From Chloroflexota bacterium (lineage in GTDB: Bacteria > Chloroflexota > Anaerolineae > UBA2200): a stretch of DNA of 64,000 nt. Location: positions 186,001-250,000 of the forward strand of contig JACIWX010000001.1 in NCBI GenBank assembly GCA_014360755.1, read 5' to 3'. The translations under genes and the position numbers were made by a program. This document shows positions 1-8,383 of this stretch, in pieces; the stretch's first letter is position 1; every line of letters begins with the position of its first letter. Under the pieces are notes generated by a model. It made no database searches. It was not told the origin of the DNA and saw nothing but the letters and a program-made list of their open reading frames with translations.

Positions 1-378
1 CTGCTGCGCACCGTAGTGCAAGCGGGTCTGTCTGTTGTGCCGATTCCTGGCCCGTCCTCGCTCACGGCGGCGCTATCTGTATGCGATTTTCCAATGGAGC
101 AGTTTGTTTTCGGGGGGTTCTTGCCGCGCGAGAAGGACAAGCGTCGTCGGGAGTTGGAACGCTTGCGAGGGATGCATTTGCCGGTTATCCTGATGGACAC
201 GCCATACCGTATGGTGGCTCTGCTGAAGGAGGTTGCGCAAGTATTCGGCAACAAGCAGCAGGTGATGCTAGCCTGTGATCTCACGCTTCCTTCCGAGCGC
301 ATCTATCGCGGGGAAATACAGGCTGTTTTGAAGCAAATCGAAAAGCAGAAGAGCGAATTTGTGCTGATCATTCGGTAA
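1..378 (+). CDS. rsmI: RsmI, 16S rRNA 2'-O-methyltransferase (C-terminal part)
   Basis: This is the 3' end of a gene whose start lies before the window. The frame is open from base 1 and ends at TAA 376-378, leaving about 125 codons. The visible part has the tetrapyrrole-methylase-fold features of RsmI: a PGPSSLTAALS loop, the GGFLPRE segment, a DTPYRM stretch in place of the usual YESPHR-type motif, and ELT-like LACDLTLPSERIYRG. RsmI uses SAM to methylate the ribose of C1402 in 16S rRNA together with RsmH. The gene converges on glmS with only 13 bases between the stops and no obvious terminator hairpin. Confidence 0.9.
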   Translation: MLRTVVQAGLSVVPIPGPSSLTAALSVCDFPMEQFVFGGFLPREKDKRRRELERLRGMHLPVILMDTPYRMVALLKEVAQVFGNKQQVMLACDLTLPSERIYRGEIQAVLKQIEKQKSEFVLIIR

Positions 379-391
379 GGTTGAATTCTCT

Positions 392-2239
392 CTATTCTAC
401 CGTAACCGACTTGGCCAGGTTGCGCGGCTGGTCCACATCACAGCCCAAGCGGACCGCGATATGATAGGCTAGCAACTGCAATGGGATAACGGTCAGTACT
501 GGCGTGAGCAATGGGGATGCTTCTGGCACGAAAATGGTATGGTTGGCTTTTTCGCTGATTTCCTGATCACCCTCGGTGGCAATAGCGATTACAATGCCGC
601 CCCTGGCACGGACCTGTTCCATGTTGCTCAGCATCTTGTCGCGCACGTGGTCGCGCACTGCGATGGCTACCACAGGCATGTTCTCGTCAATGAGCGCAAT
701 GGGGCCGTGTTTCATCTCGCCAGCAGGATAGCCTTCGGCGTGGATATAGGAGATCTCCTTCAACTTTAGAGCTCCCTCCAAGGCAATAGGATAATGGATG
801 CCACGGCCTAGGTACAGGAAATCACGACACTTGAAATAGCGTTGAGCCAATGTTTTGTACACGTCGTGCTGCGCTAGAACCTTGCCTACTAAACTGGGCA
901 GTTCGAGCAGGTCTTGCAGCAATTTTTCCATCTGGCATTTGTCTAAGATGCCACGTTGCTGGCCTAAGTAAAGCCCCAACAAGTATGCAGCTGCGAGCAT
1001 AGAAGTGAAGGCTTTTGTCGAAGCCACACCGATCTCTGGACCAGCATTGAGGTAAATGACCCCGTCTGCAAGGCGTGCGGCTTGGCTGCCCACCACATTG
1101 ACAATGGCAATGCAGCGCACGCCCTTGCCCCGTGCTTCTTCCATCGCAGCCAGTGTGTCTACGGTTTCCCCTGACTGGCTGATAACGAGCAGCACATCTT
1201 CTTTGGGGTTCAACAGTGGGTCGCGGTAGCGAAACTCGGAACTGTAATCTACTTCTACCGGGATGCGGGCTAGTTTCTCGATGAGAAACTTGGAAAGAAG
1301 TGCGGCGTGCCAAGCAGTGCCACAGGCAACGGCATGGATACGACGGATGGACAGCAACTGCTCTGCGGAAAAGGCGTGCAATCCTTCGAGGCGCACCCTT
1401 CCTGCCTCCAAATCCAACCTACTGCGGATGACATCGGTAATGGAGCGCGCCTGTTCTTCGATCTCTTTGAGCATAAAATGCTGATAGCCCTCTTTAGCCA
1501 CTGACACCGGATCCCACGGGATGGTATGGATGTCCTTCTCCAAGGGTGCGCCAGACAAGGAGAAAAAGCGCGCTCCGTCAGAGGTGATGACAGCTATCTC
1601 TTGGTTCTCCAGGAAGCTGACCCTTTGCGTGTGCTCGAGGATGGCAGGCATATCCGAAGCAATGAACATCTCAGCCTGGCCGTAGCCCACGACGATTCCT
1701 CCTGCGTTGCCCAGCCGGGCAGCCAAGAGATGATGAGGTTCCAGCGTGCTGAGGGCGACGATCGCGCTAGCGCCTTTCAACCTGGTTACTGCCAAGCGCA
1801 CCGCAGTACTCAGATCGCCATGTTCATGGTAATACTTCTCGATGAGATGGACAATGACTTCAGTATCCGTCTGTGAGCGAAAGATGTGTCCCTCGGCTAG
1901 CAATTGCTCTCTGAGTTCGCGGTAGTTCTCCACAATGCCGTTCTGGATAACAACGATTTCGCCTTTGCAATCTGTATGGGGATGGGTATTGGCCTCGCTG
2001 ATACCGCCATGTGTAGCCCAGCGTGTATGCCCTATCCCAACGTAGCCTCGGGCAGGCTGCTGGGCAAGGAGCGCTGCCAGGTTTTCGATCTTTCCAACAC
2101 TTCTTCGCAGGAGCAGTTGGCCATCCTGCAGCACAGCGAGGCCAGCAGAGTCGTAGCCGCGGTATTCTAAACGGCGTAAGCCTTCGAGGACGATAGAGGA
2201 TGCCTCACGGGTTCCGATGTAGCCGACGATGCCACACAT
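392..2239 (-). CDS. glmS: Glutamine-fructose-6-phosphate aminotransferase (isomerizing)
   Basis: 615 aa, full family length. It makes glucosamine-6-phosphate from fructose-6-phosphate and glutamine, the first step to UDP-GlcNAc. The start is the ATG at 2239 rather than the longer frame, because removal of this Met exposes Cys2 of MCGIVGYIG, the glutaminase nucleophile; GGAGGG lies 5 bases upstream. The class-II glutaminase domain (about 2-220) has GHTRWATHGG. Two SIS domains follow, with SQSGETVDT near residue 350. The C-terminus is the conserved PRNLAKSVTVE. It is preceded by a self-cleaving ribozyme, so expression should be repressed by its own product. Confidence 0.97.
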   Translation of the reverse strand: MCGIVGYIGTREASSIVLEGLRRLEYRGYDSAGLAVLQDGQLLLRRSVGKIENLAALLAQQPARGYVGIGHTRWATHGGISEANTHPHTDCKGEIVVIQNGIVENYRELREQLLAEGHIFRSQTDTEVIVHLIEKYYHEHGDLSTAVRLAVTRLKGASAIVALSTLEPHHLLAARLGNAGGIVVGYGQAEMFIASDMPAILEHTQRVSFLENQEIAVITSDGARFFSLSGAPLEKDIHTIPWDPVSVAKEGYQHFMLKEIEEQARSITDVIRSRLDLEAGRVRLEGLHAFSAEQLLSIRRIHAVACGTAWHAALLSKFLIEKLARIPVEVDYSSEFRYRDPLLNPKEDVLLVISQSGETVDTLAAMEEARGKGVRCIAIVNVVGSQAARLADGVIYLNAGPEIGVASTKAFTSMLAAAYLLGLYLGQQRGILDKCQMEKLLQDLLELPSLVGKVLAQHDVYKTLAQRYFKCRDFLYLGRGIHYPIALEGALKLKEISYIHAEGYPAGEMKHGPIALIDENMPVVAIAVRDHVRDKMLSNMEQVRARGGIVIAIATEGDQEISEKANHTIFVPEASPLLTPVLTVIPLQLLAYHIAVRLGCDVDQPRNLAKSVTVE

Positions 2240-2409
2240 TGTTTCCCTCCAATAGCAAAATTTTGTTGTGAGCAGACACAAGCCATGGATGCATTCACGG
2301 TCACGCATGACAACAGCCCGGCATTCAAGATGGGCATATGAGATGCGTGTACCGCTTGCTGATCAGCACTAGGGGGAATCCATGCCTGCCTGCTGTCGAG
2401 CTTGCCACT

Positions 2410-2609
2410 GCATCCTCTTTTGTCCTGGCAGTCGCCTGCGGGCTTTGTAAGGATGCTCCATTTTGGAGGGAAAAGGGGGAAGGTGGCACTTCCCGGAGGC
2501 TTCCGCTGACCCTTCGATTTTCCCCGCTTTGCGATGTGCGGGTTAGCCCTGCCTTGCGGCAGGGAACCTCCACCTCGTCAACTGCGCCGGGTAGCGCAGT
2601 CCGTGCGCT
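2410..2609 (-). ncRNA. glmS ribozyme: glmS ribozyme/riboswitch
   Basis: Read on the minus strand, the leader of glmS contains the glmS ribozyme core. It starts with AGCGC at the cleavage site (cut expected between A2609 and G2608), then GGAC. A perfect 6-bp P2 stem follows (2594-2599 with 2582-2587), then the invariant GUUGACGAGG (about 2574-2583). P3 pairs GGAGG 2567-2571 with CCUCC 2495-2499, and AUCGA lies at 2514-2518. The 3' P4 domain pairs 2451-2456 with 2410-2415 and holds a hairpin closed by GCAG/CUGC around GCGA. Between the P3 5' strand and AUCGA sit two additional hairpins, one with a 7-bp stem and a GCAA loop. Order and motifs match ribozymes from Bacillus and Thermoanaerobacter as I remember them. 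It should cleave the mRNA when glucosamine-6-phosphate binds. Confidence 0.9.
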
Positions 2610-2668
2610 GTTATCCCTCGCTATCCATTAGGATGGCCAGATCAGACGATGGTGCACCTCCTTCGTCT

Positions 2669-2705
2669 CAGATACCAGGTTTCTAAGAAAAAAACCTGGT
2701 ATCTG
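2669..2705 (-). terminator. Strong hairpin, likely terminator of the rubredoxin gene
   Basis: A perfect 14-bp stem (2669-2682 with 2692-2705) closes a 9-base A-rich loop just past the stop codon of the minus-strand gene ending at 2725. A clean U-run follows on neither strand, but the A-rich loop and position fit a factor-independent or bidirectional terminator separating this gene from the glmS leader. Confidence 0.6.
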
Positions 2706-2724
2706 ACGAGTTCCGTTTTTCAGT

Positions 2725-3429
2725 TTATTCTATTTTCTTAAACTGATCCTTGCCAGCACCGCAGACAGGGCATACCCAGTCATCTGGCAGGTCTTCAAAA
2801 GGTGTCCCTGGTTTGATGCCCGAGTCTGGATCACCTGCTGCGGGGTCATAGATGTAGCCACAAACGGTGCATTCATATTTCGCCGCTTTGGCTTCTGGTT
2901 TAGCCTTTTCTTGCTTGGGCTCTTCCTTGATATAGGTTGGCGCAGTTTTCGGTGCCTTGCCCCGTTTGACCTGATGGTAGTAGGCATAGGTCATTGGCTC
3001 AGCGTTTTCGTCCAGGATGTCGGCATCGAGAACTCGTGCAACGAACAGGGTGTGCGTTTCAGCGTCCACGCTACCTACGACCTCGGCTTCTAGGTATGCC
3101 AGCGCGTTATCCAGCACAATGGGCACCCCTGTTGCCCCCAGTTTGGTACTTACCCCCTCAAATTTGTCTATCTCGCGCCCGGATTTGAAGCCAAAGCGTC
3201 CGATGAATTCCATCGGGGTCTCTTGGGAGAGGACAGAGACGGTAAAGACCTTGCTTGACTGAACAAATTCATGGGTCAGGTTCTGTTTGTTCAGGCACAC
3301 CGCGATCATGGGCGGTTCAGAAGTTGTTTGAATGACGGTGTTGGCGATTTGCCCATTGAAGTTGCTGTCCTTTTTCGAGCTCACTACGTACATTCCATAA
3401 CTGATTTTATGCAGTGCTTTGGGGTTCAT
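2725..3429 (-). CDS. hrb: Flavin reductase-like domain fused to rubredoxin (high-molecular-weight rubredoxin)
   Basis: 234 aa from the ATG at 3429. The frame extends to 3489, but family members begin at the [12 protein letters not shown] position and the upstream ATG has no SD. Residues 1-160 form an FMN-binding split-barrel flavin-reductase domain. A Lys/Glu/Pro-rich linker leads to a C-terminal rubredoxin with CTVCGY and [11 protein letters not shown], which bind one iron. In Moorella this architecture (Hrb) passes electrons from NAD(P)H to a flavodiiron protein for O2 or NO reduction; that role here is inferred. No flavodiiron gene is in the window. Confidence 0.9.
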   Translation of the reverse strand: MNPKALHKISYGMYVVSSKKDSNFNGQIANTVIQTTSEPPMIAVCLNKQNLTHEFVQSSKVFTVSVLSQETPMEFIGRFGFKSGREIDKFEGVSTKLGATGVPIVLDNALAYLEAEVVGSVDAETHTLFVARVLDADILDENAEPMTYAYYHQVKRGKAPKTAPTYIKEEPKQEKAKPEAKAAKYECTVCGYIYDPAAGDPDSGIKPGTPFEDLPDDWVCPVCGAGKDQFKKIE

Positions 3430-3565
3430 TTCATTGACCTTTCCCAGAAAATAGTGTTTGAGGCGTTGCTGCTCTGCAACGCTTGCCATATTCTATGGGA
3501 GGATATACACGGTGTCAAATTGGATACGGGGCGCGGCATGGAAGCGAGTGAAATTTCTGCCAATG

Positions 3566-4387
3566 CTAAAAGACCAACTCAGTGCCTACGGGACAGGGCA
3601 TGACCCTTGAGCCGAAAGCGGTAGCAAGAGCAACATAAGCGGTTTGTCCGGTGCAGTGGTTCGGGTAGAAGCACGGCGTGCCATATGTGTGGAGAATCTG
3701 CACCAAGTGATGGAGCTGCTCCTGGTTCATGCTTTCTAGGTGCGTGCCTCCAATGACGGCGATAATCGGGCCGCCGAAATTATCCCTCACGTGCTGCAGT
3801 GTATTCAGCAATCCGGCATGGCAGCAACCGCACAGCACCACCAAGCCTTGGTCCGCCTCTAGCACCAGAGACAGGTCATCCTGATAGGGATCTGGGATAA
3901 ATTGATCGCCGTCCCGCACCAGATGGCGCGCGCTGCGCCCCTCTACTTCGGGGCGAGAGGTAATCTCTCCTGTCGTGTATACACCAGGCAGGATTTGTTG
4001 CGCCTTGGCGCTCAAGCGTAGGTCCGCATAGTGTGAGAGATCTTCATACCCTATAGAGAGCCCAATGCTTTCCAGCTTGGCCTCACGCCGTGCAAAGCGT
4101 TCGCGGAAAAGATCGGAATGCGCGTAGAGCGGTATCTTGCTTATCTGTGCGAGCAGCGCTTTTAGTCCACCCGTGTGGTCATAGTGAGCGTGGCTGAGGG
4201 TAATGGCGGAGATGCTGGCAGGATCAATCCCCGCTACCTGGAGGTTGTGCAGCAATACGGTGCCGCTCTGTCCGGTGTCAAACAAGAGGCGTTTTCCCTC
4301 AGTTTCTATGAGAAACGAAAGGCCATGCTCACCCCAGAAACGCGATCCAGCCTGAACAGCATTGTCTACTACGCAGGTTATTTTCAT
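3566..4387 (-). CDS. MBL-fold metallohydrolase (COG1237-like)
   Basis: 273 aa, starting at the ATG at 4387 (GGAGAGAG upstream) rather than at 4531. The metallo-beta-lactamase signature SHAHYDHTGG binds the metal pair. Further ligands lie in CGCCHAGLLNT and near GGTHL, as in the COG1237 group that includes archaeal dihydropterin-related enzymes (MJ0301 type). The substrate here is unknown. The start overlaps the stop of the upstream CoA-binding gene (ATGA), so the two are translationally coupled. Confidence 0.8.
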   Translation of the reverse strand: MKITCVVDNAVQAGSRFWGEHGLSFLIETEGKRLLFDTGQSGTVLLHNLQVAGIDPASISAITLSHAHYDHTGGLKALLAQISKIPLYAHSDLFRERFARREAKLESIGLSIGYEDLSHYADLRLSAKAQQILPGVYTTGEITSRPEVEGRSARHLVRDGDQFIPDPYQDDLSLVLEADQGLVVLCGCCHAGLLNTLQHVRDNFGGPIIAVIGGTHLESMNQEQLHHLVQILHTYGTPCFYPNHCTGQTAYVALATAFGSRVMPCPVGTELVF

Positions 4388-4785
4388 GACTTCTCTCTCC
4401 ACATTCGCCTTCTGATCATGGCGCACGCCCCATGAACTACCCGTATGCCATGTTTTCGGCAGAATTCTATCGCTGCCTCGGATTCTGCGCCAGGTTGCAT
4501 CCACACGCGGTTGATGCCTAACGCAGCGCACTGTTGCACAATTTCCTCTGTAGCCTTTGGCGGAACGACAATGTCTACAACGGCGGGTTGTTCTGGCAGC
4601 TCGGCAAGGCTGCGATAAAGTTGTTGGCCTTCCAAGTAACCGCCGCGCGGGTTCACACCATATACGGTATAACCCGCTTCGCGCAGGGTGCGAAAGATCT
4701 TGTATCCATACTTATTCGGGTCAGTGGATGCGCCTACCACTGCCCATACTCGCTCATTGGTAAATTCTTGAATCAGATCTTCCAT
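4384..4785 (-). CDS. CoA-binding domain protein (YccU family)
   Basis: 133 aa, one Rossmann-like CoA-binding domain: VVGASTDPNKYGYKIF near residue 16, YGVNPRGG near 42, DIVVPP near 70 and the conserved MQPGAES. Family members bind CoA in vitro, but a physiological role is not established. It is the upstream partner of the MBL hydrolase, with a 4-base overlap. Confidence 0.85.
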   Translation of the reverse strand: MEDLIQEFTNERVWAVVGASTDPNKYGYKIFRTLREAGYTVYGVNPRGGYLEGQQLYRSLAELPEQPAVVDIVVPPKATEEIVQQCAALGINRVWMQPGAESEAAIEFCRKHGIRVVHGACAMIRRRMWREKS

Positions 4786-4821
4786 TTGCGATGATCATTT
4801 TCGGATCGCCATTCACAGCGT

Positions 4822-5622
4822 TTAGTCCTGAATAGTACGTGCCTCGCGTGGTCTTCTGCGGCGCGTGGCTTGCATATCCAAGGGCACAACTTGAGGGCGT
4901 TCCGCGGTATAGACGTTGATGGTTGACAGCCCGGCAAATTCAGCCTCGATGGCTGCCATCTCGCTCACGGACAAGGGGCGCACAGGGCAGGGGCGCAGTG
5001 GTGTATTGAGCTGTACCTCGTCGGGGCGACAGGTGCGGGCAAGCGCGGCCATTTGTCTGGCCTGGTTTTGATTCGCCTCTATGAACATCATCTGCAAAGC
5101 CAATTTACCAGTGAAGCCTTGGCGAAAATGGCGGATGCCATCGAGGATCTGGGCGAGCTCTACTTGACCGATGGGGCGGTTGATCGCGTGGAAAAGCTCT
5201 TCCGTTGGGGCATCCACTTTGGCTACTACGATATCAAAGCGCATCAGATCGCGCTGTACGTCCTCCCGCCAGATGAGCGAAGCATTCGTTAGGATCGCTA
5301 CGGGATGCCCGCCTAATTCTGCGCGTACAACTTCCACCAATTCGCCCAGGTTGGCAGCCAGTGTTGGTTCACCCACGCCAGAGAAGGTTATGGTATCAAT
5401 AGATGCCTCTTTGGCTGCTGTCAGTTGCTGACGAAGCATCTCTGCGGTAACAAAGAGGCGTCGCTCGGCCAATGGATAAGCAGTTCTGCCCAATTGGCAG
5501 TAAACGCAATCAAAAGAACAGGTCTTGCTCTGTGTGGATACGGGGTCTATGCCTAGCGAGCGCCCCAAACGCCAGGACGGCACGGGGCCATAGACCATGC
5601 TGGGAAGCGTTGTCTTGGTCAT
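4822..5622 (-). CDS. Radical SAM protein (COG0731-like)
   Basis: 266 aa. The frame's first codon is TTG at 5625; the ATG at 5622 is taken. The N-terminus has GPVPSWRLGRSLGID and the cluster motif CSFDCVYC (CxxxCxxC) for the SAM-cleaving 4Fe-4S centre. FSGVGEPTLA follows in the SAM-binding region. It resembles stand-alone COG0731 proteins related to TYW1 but lacks the flavodoxin part; the substrate is unknown. It lies next to the small CooT operon on the same strand. Confidence 0.8.
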   Translation of the reverse strand: MTKTTLPSMVYGPVPSWRLGRSLGIDPVSTQSKTCSFDCVYCQLGRTAYPLAERRLFVTAEMLRQQLTAAKEASIDTITFSGVGEPTLAANLGELVEVVRAELGGHPVAILTNASLIWREDVQRDLMRFDIVVAKVDAPTEELFHAINRPIGQVELAQILDGIRHFRQGFTGKLALQMMFIEANQNQARQMAALARTCRPDEVQLNTPLRPCPVRPLSVSEMAAIEAEFAGLSTINVYTAERPQVVPLDMQATRRRRPREARTIQD

Positions 5623-5640
5623 CAACGTTTTACCTTCGCA

Positions 5641-5871
5641 TCATGCATGTGCAGCGTGCTCGGGATGTTCCAGGGGCCCGCCAAGCTTCTCCAGCGCCCG
5701 TGCTAGTGTCTGGTTTACTTTCTCCAAATCATCGGCTGCGCTCAGGATATCCGCCTGCGCTGGGCCAGCCTTCTCTGCCCAACGGCGGAACTCGTTGGCG
5801 TGTTCCTCGTTGTGCTCGATCCAATGAGGCAGCAAAAGGCGCAGTTTGTCTTGCTCACTCCGTGCGGCCAT
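5641..5871 (-). CDS. Small conserved protein of unknown function
   Basis: 76 aa from the ATG at 5871 (GAGG 7 bases upstream); an ATG at 5892 lacks an SD. The protein is almost all helix: it starts with EQDKLRLLLPHWIEHNEEH, continues with FRRWAEKAG and ends His-rich (LEHPEHAAHA). It overlaps the end of cooT by 17 bases, so the two are co-translated. The His/Glu content and the partner suggest a nickel- or metal-related accessory role; this is inference only. Confidence 0.75.
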   Translation of the reverse strand: MAARSEQDKLRLLLPHWIEHNEEHANEFRRWAEKAGPAQADILSAADDLEKVNQTLARALEKLGGPLEHPEHAAHA

Positions 5872-6076
5872 GTGTTTCCTCTCTTCCTTCATATGGTACC
5901 AACGTCACAGTATGCTTCAGGAAATCAACCGTGGCCACTTTGGCAGGCACGAAGCGAGGTTCCTCGAAGAAGGTAGCCACGCGCACTCCTTTATCAGTCA
6001 CCTCCAGGAAGGTCGCTTCGCGCATGATCTCCTCTTTTTGCCCGTCTCGAAGCAGATATACATTTGCCTGGCACAA
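5855..6076 (-). CDS. cooT: CooT family nickel-binding protein
   Basis: 73 aa. It begins MCQANVYL; in CooT of Rhodospirillum rubrum the dimer binds one Ni(II) through Cys2, which is conserved here. The rest is the small beta-fold of the family (REATFLEVTDKGVRVATFF). CooT helps nickel insertion into CO dehydrogenase in organisms that have it; no cooS is in this window. It is transcribed just upstream of the small His-rich protein and downstream of Mrp. Confidence 0.8.
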   Translation of the reverse strand: MCQANVYLLRDGQKEEIMREATFLEVTDKGVRVATFFEEPRFVPAKVATVDFLKHTVTLVPYEGREETHGRTE

Positions 6077-6117
6077 GGTTTTTTCCTCCTCAAGTGTTCA
6101 CCGTTGCGTGCGCAATG

Positions 6118-7188
6118 CTAGGAAGACAGTGGCTTGCTTTTGGCCTCTGGCACCAGTTCAACGACACGGGCGGCGATAGGGTCAAACACATCCCCAGTGT
6201 ACAATTCGACCTGACCATTGTCGCAGCGCATGGCCAATTCCGGATCCAGCGGAATTTGGCCAAGCATTGGTATGCCCAATGCCCGTGCGGTCTCTTCAGC
6301 CTGGCTGGGGCCAAAGATATCAATCTTGTGCCCACAGGCTGGGCATTGGACATAGCTCATGTTCTCTACTAGGCCAAGGATGGGGATGTTCAAGGTTTGC
6401 GCCATGCGTGCCGCTTTGCGCACGACCATACCAGCCAGGTCCTGTGGCGAAGTCACCAACAGGACTCCGCTGAGAGGGATGGATTGCATCACGGTGAGCG
6501 TGGCATCGGAGGTGCCAGGTGGCAAATCAATGACTAACGTATCCAGACGCTCCCAGAGCACATCCCCCCAGAATTGCTTAATCGCTTCGCTGATCAATGG
6601 GCCACGCCAGACAACGGCCTCAGATTCATCGCGCAACAACAGGTTGATAGACATAACCTTAATGCCAGTAGAGCTCACCACCGGCACCATGCCAAAGGGG
6701 CTCCATTTCGGTGGTTCATGAAGGCCGAACATACGTGGGATGCTGGGACCAGTGATGTCTGCATCCAATAAGCCAACCCGCTCCCCTTTTTTGCGCAGAG
6801 CGATTGCTAACAGTGCTGCCACGGAGGACTTGCCCACTCCGCCTTTGCCACTCATCACGGCAATGACATGCTTTACATCGTTGAATGCCTCAGCCAGAGG
6901 GCGCCTTTTTTCCGGCGCGCCGAAAGCCTTGGCTCGTTCCTCGGCGGTCATCTCAGCCAGCTGCACATTGGTAATGAGCGCCCCGTCAAGGCTGCGAATC
7001 GCCGCTTTGACGTCATTGACAATCCTGTCCCGCAGCGGGCAGCCCGCTGCAGTAAGAGCCAGGACCACGTTCACCTCTCCGTCGGCGATGCGGATTTCGC
7101 GTACCATGCCCATGTCTACGATGCTGCGCCCCAGTTCGGGGTCCATCACGTTCTTCAATGCGTTGCGAACTTCTTCTTCGGTAACCAT
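6118..7188 (-). CDS. mrp: Mrp/NBP35-type Fe-S carrier ATPase with MIP18 domain
   Basis: 356 aa. Residues 1-90 are a MIP18/DUF59 domain (MDPELGRSIVDMGMV and the conserved AAGCPLRD Cys). The P-loop NTPase follows with the deviant Walker A GKGGVGKSS near 115, LLDADITGPS, and the cluster-binding CPAC near residue 286. Mrp proteins carry 4Fe-4S clusters to target apoproteins. It is transcribed away from two other MinD-type ATPases in the neighbouring plus-strand cluster and lies directly downstream of the PadR regulator, with 9 bases between. Confidence 0.95.
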   Translation of the reverse strand: MVTEEEVRNALKNVMDPELGRSIVDMGMVREIRIADGEVNVVLALTAAGCPLRDRIVNDVKAAIRSLDGALITNVQLAEMTAEERAKAFGAPEKRRPLAEAFNDVKHVIAVMSGKGGVGKSSVAALLAIALRKKGERVGLLDADITGPSIPRMFGLHEPPKWSPFGMVPVVSSTGIKVMSINLLLRDESEAVVWRGPLISEAIKQFWGDVLWERLDTLVIDLPPGTSDATLTVMQSIPLSGVLLVTSPQDLAGMVVRKAARMAQTLNIPILGLVENMSYVQCPACGHKIDIFGPSQAEETARALGIPMLGQIPLDPELAMRCDNGQVELYTGDVFDPIAARVVELVPEAKSKPLSS

Positions 7189-7197
7189 ATTCTCCTC

Positions 7198-7629
7198 TCA
7201 AAATGACTGTGTAGATTTTGTTTTATGATACTCGCCTTGTCCCTCAGCCATATGTCGTTCGTACTCGGCGAGGAAAGCGGTTAACATACGCGTCGTTTCA
7301 CGTAGGTCGGCCATCCAGGCTGCTAAGTAACGGTCTCCCGCCTGGGTGAGATGGTAAACACGACGAGCCGGACCGGCGGTTGAAGTCGTATCCCAGGTTG
7401 AGGTGACCATGCCATTCCTCTCCAACCAGCGCAGTGTGCGGTAAATCAGGCTGGCGTCCACAGGATTTCTTTCATCAAAGCCGAAAAGTTTGATTGCCTC
7501 AGCCAGTTCATAGCCATGAGCGTCTCGCTTATGCAGTAGCAAAAGCAAACAAGGTTCTAAAAAGCGGCGCAGGCGGCGAGGGCAAGGTTCCCCCTCTTCT
7601 GCACCACGCCAGGGTCTTCCTCTGCGCAT
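7198..7629 (-). CDS. PadR family transcriptional regulator
   Basis: 143 aa from the ATG at 7629, with AAGGAG 7 bases upstream. It has a winged-helix DNA-binding domain with PadR hallmarks: FLEPCLLLLLHKRDAHGYEL, DASLIYRTLRWLERNGMV and the wing segment ARRVYHLTQAG. A short helical C-terminal dimerization segment follows (PadR-s2 type). Divergent from the DUF5320/NifX/MinD cluster, it is the natural candidate regulator of that promoter and of its own operon with mrp. Confidence 0.9.
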   Translation of the reverse strand: MRRGRPWRGAEEGEPCPRRLRRFLEPCLLLLLHKRDAHGYELAEAIKLFGFDERNPVDASLIYRTLRWLERNGMVTSTWDTTSTAGPARRVYHLTQAGDRYLAAWMADLRETTRMLTAFLAEYERHMAEGQGEYHKTKSTQSF

Positions 7630-7739
7630 GATCAATCTCCTTTTTTGCGTGCTTAGAGCGCATCTATTGACTTTTTGCAAGTAGCAATATAGCGCAGGGT
7701 TGCGGCTTTGTCAAATGAGCATTAGGTATGGAGGGCGAT

Positions 7740-7768
7740 TTGACAAATTAGATAGATTCACTTATAAT
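7740..7768 (+). promoter_or_regulatory. Sigma-70 type promoter of the redox cluster
   Basis: TTGACA at 7740-7745 and TATAAT at 7763-7768 with a 17-base spacer, both perfect consensus. It lies about 105 bases before the first gene of the plus-strand cluster. A second TATAAT lies at 7785-7790. Confidence 0.8.
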
Positions 7769-7784
7769 GTAAGTGCATAATGCA
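7759..7784. promoter_or_regulatory. Candidate operator palindromes over the -10 element
   Basis: Two adjoining inverted repeats cover the -10 box: CACTTA and TAAGTG around five bases (7759-7775), and TGCAT-A-ATGCA (7774-7784). Position and symmetry fit a repressor dimer site. The divergent PadR gene is the obvious candidate ligand, by inference. Confidence 0.55.
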
Positions 7785-7872
7785 TATAATTACACAAAGT
7801 ATTTAACAATCGCTTGCCCTGGGCAGCATGATACTGTTATCCTGGATGAATAGCAGAAAGGAGGTGAGAAGT

Positions 7873-8217
7873 ATGCCAAGAGGAGACCGTACAGGACCGC
7901 TGGGCATGGGTCCCATGACGGGGCGAGCCGCTGGTTACTGTGCTGGCTATGGCGTTCCCGGCTATATGAACCCGGTTTCCGGCCGCGGCTTCGGCGTAGG
8001 TTTTGGTGGCGGTTGGGGCAGAGGCTTCCGTTGGCGCCACTGGTACTACGCCACAGGGCTTCCCGGCTGGGTACGCTTTGGGTATGGGCCGAGCTGGGGT
8101 GTGCCGACCCTAACTAAGGAGCAGGAAGCTGACATGCTAAAGGCCCAAGCCAAGGCGCTACAGGAACAGCTCGATGCCATCAACAAGCGCATCACGGAAC
8201 TCGAACAGGAAGCCTGA
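7873..8217 (+). CDS. DUF5320-type Gly-rich protein with coiled-coil tail
   Basis: 114 aa, starting at MPRGDRTGP (ATG 7873, AAGGAGG upstream). Residues 1-70 are rich in Gly, Arg and aromatics, including the DUF5320 hallmark GPLGMGPMTGRAAGYCAGY. The end (about 80-114) is a coiled coil (LTKEQEADMLKAQAKALQ). Such proteins are common in anaerobes next to NifX-like and MinD-ferredoxin genes; function unknown. First gene of the cluster. Confidence 0.85.
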   Translation: MPRGDRTGPLGMGPMTGRAAGYCAGYGVPGYMNPVSGRGFGVGFGGGWGRGFRWRHWYYATGLPGWVRFGYGPSWGVPTLTKEQEADMLKAQAKALQEQLDAINKRITELEQEA

Positions 8218-8225
8218 AAAGAATC

Positions 8226-8267
8226 GGAGCGGGCTTGCTACTGCTGATTTCATGTCAAGCCCGCTCC
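8226..8267 (+). other. 12-bp hairpin between the two DUF5320 genes
   Basis: GGAGCGGGCTTG (8226-8237) pairs perfectly with 8256-8267 around an 18-base loop. There is no U-tract after it, so it is more likely an mRNA stabilizer, processing site or attenuator than a simple terminator. Confidence 0.55.
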
Positions 8268-8383
8268 AGCACCTTAGAGTGCTATGAGTTCTTTTGTAGG
8301 GTGCCGGTTCATGAGATTCGCCCAAGTATCTGGTACCGATGTGCGGGTGATTTGCAGAGAAACAGTGAGGAGGTGGATAAGAG

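Noticed and set aside
2338..2631. Plus-strand 97-codon frame upstream of glmS
   Set aside because: It lies antisense to the glmS ribozyme, has no SD and shows no recognizable fold.
4175..4435. Plus-strand frames opposite the MBL and CoA-binding genes
   Set aside because: They are shadows of well-supported minus-strand genes and show low-complexity, unrelated sequence.
5472..6179. 235-codon plus-strand frame
   Set aside because: It spans three real minus-strand genes (radical SAM start, small protein, CooT) and is Ser/Arg-rich without motifs.
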